DNA of 64,000 nucleotides. Source: Silene conica (lineage: Eukaryota; Streptophyta; Magnoliopsida; Caryophyllales; Caryophyllaceae). The stretch lies in assembly GCA_029255685.2 (NCBI GenBank), contig CM055311.2, positions 5,318,269-5,382,268 on the forward strand, read 5' to 3'. The position numbers and the translations under genes are program-made. The notes under the pieces were generated by a model. It had not been told where the DNA came from. It ran no database searches and worked only from the letters and a program-made list of their open reading frames with translations. This document shows, in pieces, positions 57,511 to 64,000 of this stretch. How positions within the stretch are numbered: the first letter of the stretch is position 1; each line of letters starts with the position of its first letter.

Positions 57511-60094
57511 ATGGTGAGGACTTCAAAGAATACGATAATGCAAGCGCTCCTTCAGGTTCTTGAGAACCAAAGGACTCAAGCTGAGGCTGTCCCTCCTCCT
57601 CCTCCGCACGGTAATGATGCTAACAGACCTGATGGGTTTTCCTGGATTGCCTCTCAGATGACCAGGAGTCACGCAAAGACCTACGGCGGTGAAGTTGACC
57701 CAGTTGCCTTATTAGAGTGGTTTCGAGAGATGGAGAAGAGCTTCGCGATGTACTCAGTCGTCAGAGAGGATAGGGTGCGTCTAGCCGCCCACTTTCTGAC
57801 ATTGGAGGTTGATAGGTGGTGGACTCTTACTGGTCCAGGCTTTCTCCTTGATCCGATGTTTGACTGGGACATGTTCAAAGAGAAGATCGAGACACGTTTC
57901 TATCCTAAGGAGCTTCGTTCACAAAGACTGAAAGAGTTCATGGATCTTAAGCAAGGGAAGATGACGATGCAAGAGTTCACAGACAAGTTCAACCAGCTAG
58001 CTCACTTTGCTTCTAGGTTTGTGAGAGACGAGTCTATCGTTGCTGGTATATTTTCTGTTCTCGCTGCTGAGTGTCTGATCTTATTTGATACTGGTGCTTC
58101 ATTGTCTTTTATATCGACTCAGTTCACCGATAGACTAGCTCTGGAGTCTTCTATTGTTGAGGAGACTTCTATCTCATTGCCTTCCGGAGATGTTTTCTCC
58201 TGCTCTTCTTCCCATAGGGATGTTCCTATTGTGATTGGCTGTGCCACATTTCCAGCGGACTTACTGAGATTTCCTCTCGAGGAATTTGACATTATCCTCG
58301 GTATGGATTGGTTATCACGATACCATGCTCGCTTCGAGTGCGCGACCAGAAAATCTGCTTGAGGAGTTCTTCAGGAGTTCGTGTTTTCTGTAAGGGAACC
58401 CGCCCCAAAAAGGGTGTTCGCGTCATTTCTTCGATGAAAGCTTCTTATCTTCTAAGGAAGGGTTGCCAAGCCTTCCTGTGTGTTGTTTCAGCTGCGAAGC
58501 CTTCGCTACCGAAGCTTGAAGATGTAGCCATTGCTCGTGAGTTTCCAGATGTCTTTTCAGAAGAGTTGTCGGGTATACCTCCTGAGAGAGATGTTGAGTT
58601 TACTATCGAGCTTGTACCAGGTACCAGACCTATATCTAAGGCTCCATATCGTATGGCTCCGCCTGAATTGAAGGAACTGAAGGAACAATTGGAAGAGATG
58701 ATAGAGAAAGGATTTATTCAACCGAGTGCTTCTCCTTGGGGTGCTCCAATGCTTTTCGTCAAGAAGAAGGATGGATCGATGAGACTGTGTATCAACTACA
58801 GGGAATTGAACAGAGTTACGGTGAAGAACCGATATCCTTTACCTAGGATTGATGACCTTTTTGATCAGCTTCGTGGTGCCTCCAGATTTTCCAAGATTGA
58901 TCTACGGTCAGGGTATCACCAGATTCCAGTTAGAGAGGCAGACATTGCCAAGACTGCTTTTCGTACCAAATATGGATATTTTGAGTTTGTGGTCATGCCT
59001 TTTGGGTTGACCAATGCTCCTGCGTTATTCATGGATCAGATGAACATGATGTTCAGTGAGTACTTGGACACTTGTGTAACATGATGTTCAGAGTTACGGT
59101 GAAGAACCGATCATAAGGGACTGATGCTGAGCATGCCGAACATCTTCGTTTGATACTTGGGATTCTGCGCCGACAGAAGTGGTTCGCTAAATTTTCAAAG
59201 TGTGAGTTTTGGTTGTCTCAGGTTGCCTTTTTAGGTCATGTTATCTCTAGTGAGGGTGTCATGGTTGATCCCGCTAATATAGAGGCTGTGATTGATTGGG
59301 AGAGTCCCAAGGATGTGGGAGAGATTCGTAGTTTCCTTGGATTGGCTGGTTACTACCGACGGTTCGTAGAGGACTTTTCTAGACTTGCTCCTCCGATGAC
59401 TCGGTTACTGAAGAAGGAAACCAAATTTGTATGGACAGATAAGTGTGAGAGCTCATTTCAGGAATTGAAGACTAGGTTGACTTCTGCTCCAGTGCTTACT
59501 CTTCCAGAGATTGGTGTTGATTTCGATGTCTACTGCGATGCTTCTATGCTTGGACTTGGTTGTGTGTTGATGCAGAGTGGGAAGGTGATTGCTTATTCGT
59601 CCAGACAGCTGCGAGTTCATGAGGTGAACTATCCTACGCATGATCTTGAGTTGGCCGCTGTTGTTCATGCTTTGAAGATGTGGCGTCATTATCTTATTGG
59701 TTCACATTGCCGCATTTTCACCGATCATAAAAGCCTGAAGTACATTTTCACACAGAAGGACCTTAATATGAGACAGCGTCGTTGGTTGGAATTGGTCAAG
59801 GATTATGATATTGAGTTGTTGTATCATGAGGGAAAGGCAAATGTTGTTGCTGACGCGCTTGGCCGCAAGACTTCTCATTCGTTTAGTGCCTTTCGAGTGT
59901 TACCAGATGAACTTTGTTTTGAGTTCAGGAAGTTGAGATTAGAGATGGTGGGTAGTGGATTTGATTGGTTGACTGCGACGACTGCTGAGCCGACATTGTA
60001 TTGGGAGATTCGCAAGAGTTTGCCTACAGATGCTACTTTTAGGAAGTTTGAGGCCAAGATTTCTAGTGGTGAGACTAAGGGTTTTGTGATTGAT
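57511..60094 (+). pseudogene. Gag-pol of Tekay-like element A, RT core lost
   Basis: ATG 57511 starts gag (MVRTSKNTIM), with capsid sequence to about codon 175. Then FASRFVRDESIVAGIF is joined in frame directly to the protease (CLILFDTGASLSF), so the CCHC knuckle region is deleted. Protease continues to ILGMDWL; a frameshift follows near 58330. RT motifs [21 protein letters not shown] and [13 protein letters not shown] are present. The next block, including the catalytic FIDD motif, is missing and replaced by copied DNA at 59078-59111. From 59125 the frame resumes ([17 protein letters not shown]), then RNase H ([11 protein letters not shown] ... [10 protein letters not shown]) and [11 protein letters not shown], up to the insertion at 60095. 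Cannot encode an active RT. Confidence 0.9.
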
Positions 60095-62253
60095 TGTAAC
60101 ACCCCCATTTATTTAAGGGCCTGTACTAGGACTCCCCAGATAAATAAGGGTGTTACCATCTCGGTTTCCCGAGGCAGTAGATACAAAGGAAAGATTAGCA
60201 TACTTTAATTATTAAAAGTTAAACTCAGTAACAAGTTCTTACAACCGTTTTCAAAACTGTCTTATGAAAATAAAGTACAACTCATGATAAGACGACTATG
60301 GTGATCTAGACTCTGGTCTGGTCCGGATCCAAGCTCTCCCTTCCCTTAGCTCCCACAGTCTCAAGCACCTGTCAATCTGCTCCCCAATAATTTGGTTCAT
60401 CACAGGTGATCACAAATACACAGGGTCAACCACGAGGTTGAGTAGAGGAAAAATAAATAGTCAAGCATTACTATAAATAGAAAGTCAAACAGCTCCACTC
60501 CGAATCACAAGACCCATTAATTTCCACACCGTATCACAAGACCCATTATCTCCGCACCAATCACAAGACCCATTAACTCCGCACCAATCACAAGACCCAT
60601 TATCTCCACACCAATCACAAGACCCATTAACTCCGCACCAATCACAAGACCCATTTATCATCACCTCGTATCGTATCTCAGAATTATATAAATGGATAGC
60701 ACGATATAACAATCATATAATATATAAAATAAACATGGTTATCATCAAATACCAAATAGATTACTCATCATTATATACACAATATTTCCCCTACCTCAAA
60801 TCGTAGCAGCGCGGTCAAACACAATCTCGCTAGAAATGTTCCACGCGAAAACCGTTACCTAAACAAGTATACGTAACGAATTAATGACCTTCCCGAACCC
60901 CATAAACAACCCATACTTACTATAAATAGAACTTACTATAAATGGAAAGTTTCCAAGAATAGAAACTTTCCCAAAGTAGAAACTATTATGACTCGTTAGC
61001 TTTCCCGACTCATAACCTCGATTAACACAAAACCGTAACCAAAAGTGATGGTGACACGCATTACTAACGAATACTACACGATAAGTAGGGTTGTAACAAA
61101 ATCAACACTAACAAGGATAATAATAATAATAAGTAATAATAATAAAAATAATAAGTAACAATAATAATAAGAATAATAATAAATAAAACAACAACTTCAC
61201 CCCCCCACGGCTACTGCCTAAACACGACACCAACAGATCCACTAAACAGCCCCCTAGCCGCCACTTAACACCTTCCCCACCACCGACAACCACCAAACCA
61301 GACACCCACATACACCGGCCACCCTGCCTACACACCACCAGGCCGTCGACTAGCACCCACGAGATGCACCAGGCCACGAAATCAGGCCTGAACTACCGCC
61401 TGAACTCCCTGGACTGAAAAATGCAAACCACCATCGACACCCCTTAACACCTCCCAACAACCCCTGAAACCACCAACACCTTTCCCCTGACACACAACCT
61501 AGACAACACAGTGGTACCACCGCGTCGACCTCCCCCGAGTCAACGGTGGTACCACCCCCAAACTTACCACCTGAACACACCTATACCGTGACTGACGCAA
61601 CCAGGGGTGATAAACACCCCTTTCAACACCCACTGCGACACTCCATACCCTCCGTGCCAACCCCCGTAACATCCCTTTACCCACCAGTAACACATGACGA
61701 TAAAACTACAGTAAAAAAAACACCATACTACCCTTCGAACCTGCAACGAACACAGCAGACACCACACAAATATAAACGGATGTCAACACGATAGTACATA
61801 CATGTTTTCTGATAAAAAACGAAGGGGGTTAGGCAAGACTAAACTGGACGTGAGCACTCTTCCTCTCTTCCGTGTGGGGGCGGCACCAGATCTAGGGTTT
61901 AGGTTGTGTTGAGGGTAGGTCGGAAATAGAGTGAATAGCACTCTTATATGGCGGCATGGGGAGGGTTTAAGTGAGGATGAGTGTTAGTGAGTTTTGTTAG
62001 GGTTTCAATACTCACGGGCTGTGGTGTTTATGCACAGGAATCGAAGCCCTACACCACCACCCTAGAGGTCCCGTGTTTGAAACCCACGGTGACATGCAAC
62101 ACAAAAGATTTAATATACCATCAAATACTAATACCCTTCTTAATACTAATCCTACGTCAAATATAACATAAACATTGTAACAAATAAAACCGCTTAAACC
62201 ATCTTTTCGTCAAAATTAAGATAACATCGAAATTAAATATTCGAGGTATTACA
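60095..62253 (-). repeat. 3' LTR of Tekay-like element B
   Basis: 2159 bp, TGTAACACCC...GGTATTACA on the plus strand. Shares the ends and the 'tccgcaccaatcacaagaccc' minisatellite (60524-60655) with the LTRs at 22532 and 30097, while the middle is diverged. A TAA-rich tract lies at 61118-61190. Confidence 0.9.
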
Positions 62254-62410
62254 GTCTTTCCCCCTTAAAATGAACTTCGTCCCGAAGTTCACTCATACTT
62301 ACCTCGCACAGAAAACGATTCCAAAACATAAAGATAAAGTCGAAACACGATAATATACGGAATGTTACATTCCACCCCCTTAAAGGAGAGTTACGTCCCC
62401 GTAACTTACC

Positions 62411-64000
62411 TCAATCAAACAGATGTGGATAACGCTCTCTCATGGACGCCTCGACCTCCCATGTAGCTTCCTCTAGGTTATGATTGGTCCACAAAACTTT
62501 TACTAACGACCTCTCCCCATTCCGAGTCTTTCGCACCTTCCTGTCTAGGATATCTTTCAGAGTCTCAACGTAGGCCAACTGCTCATCTACCTGAATCACC
62601 TCGTGGCGTAAAACATGCGATGGATTACTCACATATTTCCGTAACTGAGACACATGGAACACGTTATGGACCTTGGATAGGGTTGGAGGTAAAGCTAATC
62701 GATATGCCACCTCTCCAACTCTATCCAAAATCTCAAACGGCCCAATAAATTTCTGACTCAGTTTGCCACGCTTTCCGAACCTCATCACCCCCTTCATTGG
62801 AGATACCTTCAGCAGTACCTTCTCTCCTGCATCGAAAGAAATATCGCTCCTTTTTAGATCTGCATAGCTCTTCTGTCTATCCTGGGCGGCCCTCATCTTC
62901 TGTCGAATCACCTGAACCTGGTCCACCATTTCCTGGATCATATCTGGCCCTAAAGTCACAACATCGGCTCGATCATCCCAACACACAAGGCTCTGACACT
63001 TACTCCCATACAAAGCCTCAAAATGGGCCATCCCTATACTGGCATGATAGCTGTTGTTATAAGAGAACTCTATACATCCCAGTCGATCCTCCCAAGATCC
63101 TCCGAACTCAAGTACGCATGCTATCAACATATCTTCAAGGGTCTGAATCGTTCTCTCAGTCTGACCTTCAGTAGCTGGATGGAAAGCTGTACTCATCTTC
63201 AACTGGGTACCCAAAGCGGCCTGCAACTCCTGCCAAAATCTAGATATGAACCTCGAGTCTCGATCTGAAACAATGTCCTTGGGTACGTCATGCAATTTGA
63301 CCACATTCTGAACATATGACTTAGCCAACTCGGCTTTACTCCAGGTATCTTTCATCGGAATAAAGTGAGCAGACTTAGTCAAACGATCCACAATCACCCA
63401 AATCATATTGTTACCCCTCTGAGTCCGAGGCAACCCCACAATAAAATCCATCGAGATGTTCTCCGACTTCCACTCTGGCACATCTAATGGCTGTATTTTC
63501 CTTTGTGGTCTCTTATTCTCCCCTTTCACTCTTTGGCATGTCAAACACCTCGACACAAACTCGGCGACTTCCTTCTTAATGTTTGGCCACCAGAACGTCT
63601 TCTTAAGGTCCTTGTACAACTTATCACCCCCTCGGTGAACGGAATATGGCGTAGCGTGAGCTTAAGTCAGGATTTTCTTCTTTAGCTCCTCAATATCCGG
63701 AGCACACCATCGCCCACTGAACCTCAAACTACCGTCGATATGAATACTGAACTTGGATGCAGCCTCTCCACCCTCACTCTCAACCATCTTGCGCCACTAC
63801 TGGATCCTCGCATCAGTATTTTGTAACTCCCGAATCTCCCCATACAACTCCGGCTCCACAGTCAAATCACTAAGAGCATCCCCATGGCCTTTTTCGGATC
63901 ATGAAAATTCCCATCTCCCTTAGTTCGCCATGCAACCTCACTCGCGATCTGGCACAACTCAAAGCATGAACAGATTTCCTACTTAGGGCATCAGCTACCA
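62411..64000 (-). pseudogene. Pol of Tekay-like element B: integrase and upstream linker, partial
   Basis: Minus strand. The continuous frame 63619-62411 (402 codons) carries CLTCQRVKGE, the DDE core (MDFIVGL, VSDRDSRF, GQTERT) and the chromodomain-like tail (VLWTNHNLEEATWE). Upstream a stop near 63664 (LT*AHAT) and frame disruption near 63885-63900 break the link to RNase H, which begins beyond 64000. It matches the integrase of the 22532 element residue for residue over most of its length. Defective. Confidence 0.9.

Larger units (their letters stand above)
54650..60094 (+). mobile_element. Ty3/gypsy Tekay-like element A, partial and defective
   Basis: Plus strand: long 5' LTR (54650-57345), primer site, gag-pol. 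Pol is cut at 60094 by the LTR of a second element, so integrase and 3' LTR are not seen in the window. The LTR and gag differ from those of the 22532 element, so it is another family of the same clade. Confidence 0.88.
60095..64000 (-). mobile_element. Tekay-like element B, nested in element A, runs off the window
   Basis: On the minus strand the 3' LTR is 60095-62253. A polypurine tract (62254-62266 region) and integrase follow, and the pol continues past the window end. The LTR start (TGTAACACCCCC, ATTTATTTAAGGGC) and the integrase are close to the element at 22532, so it is the same family, more diverged. Inserted into the RNase H/integrase linker of element A. Confidence 0.9.

Overview
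This is a plant nuclear window, most likely from a eudicot. It is AT-rich, its predicted genes have GT-AG introns, and almost all of it is transposable elements. No ordinary host gene, tRNA, rRNA or CRISPR array could be supported. The tRNA-iMet and tRNA-Asp primer sites, long-LTR chromoviruses, an Athila/Tat-type gag and a Rep-Pif1 Helitron with RPA genes all fit a land plant. Caryophyllales is a guess I cannot prove.

The left two thirds is a nested stack. A decayed hAT transposon (463-40699) has 11-bp TIRs matching at 10/11 and 8-bp target duplications matching at 7/8 (455-462, 40700-40707). Its transposase is split in mid-codon-frame by a 36.2-kb Helitron (1859-38094). The Helitron starts with TC after an A, ends with a 10-bp hairpin plus CTAG before a T, and taking it out leaves a normal 4.0-kb hAT with the reading frame continuous across the join. 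From left to right the Helitron carries: an unknown two-exon ORF; an RPA1-like gene; a broken F-box-like gene; two tandem dsRNA-binding-like genes; the Rep-Pif1 helicase (two nonsense codons plus a Walker B change); a second RPA1-like gene cut by a 9.9-kb Tekay-type Ty3 retrotransposon (22532-32385); an intact F-box-like gene; and a third, broken F-box-like copy. The accessory set (RPA, dsRNA-binding-like, F-box-like) looks like a replication plus counter-defence cargo. That functional reading is inference.

The right third holds LTR elements. A 5'-truncated short-LTR chromovirus-like Ty3 remnant (about 41053-52330) is interrupted by a very young gag-protease-only element (42680-50763). This element has apparently identical 1552-bp LTRs, an ATGTG target duplication and a tRNA-Asp primer site. 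It also carries 13 pairs of a 12-bp near-palindrome, GGTCGGYCGACC-like, and the two members of every pair start exactly 21 bp apart, in LTRs, non-coding DNA and gag alike. Next come a Copia-like 5' LTR with primer site and an ORF-less interior (52359-54649), then a Tekay-like element (54650-60094) whose RT active site was replaced by templated filler DNA. That element is in turn invaded by a second Tekay-like element (60095 to beyond 64000).

Nothing here reads as a co-regulated host operon or gene cluster. The genes that plausibly act together are those of the Helitron (Rep-Pif1, RPA, accessory proteins), and within each retrotransposon the gag and pol products.
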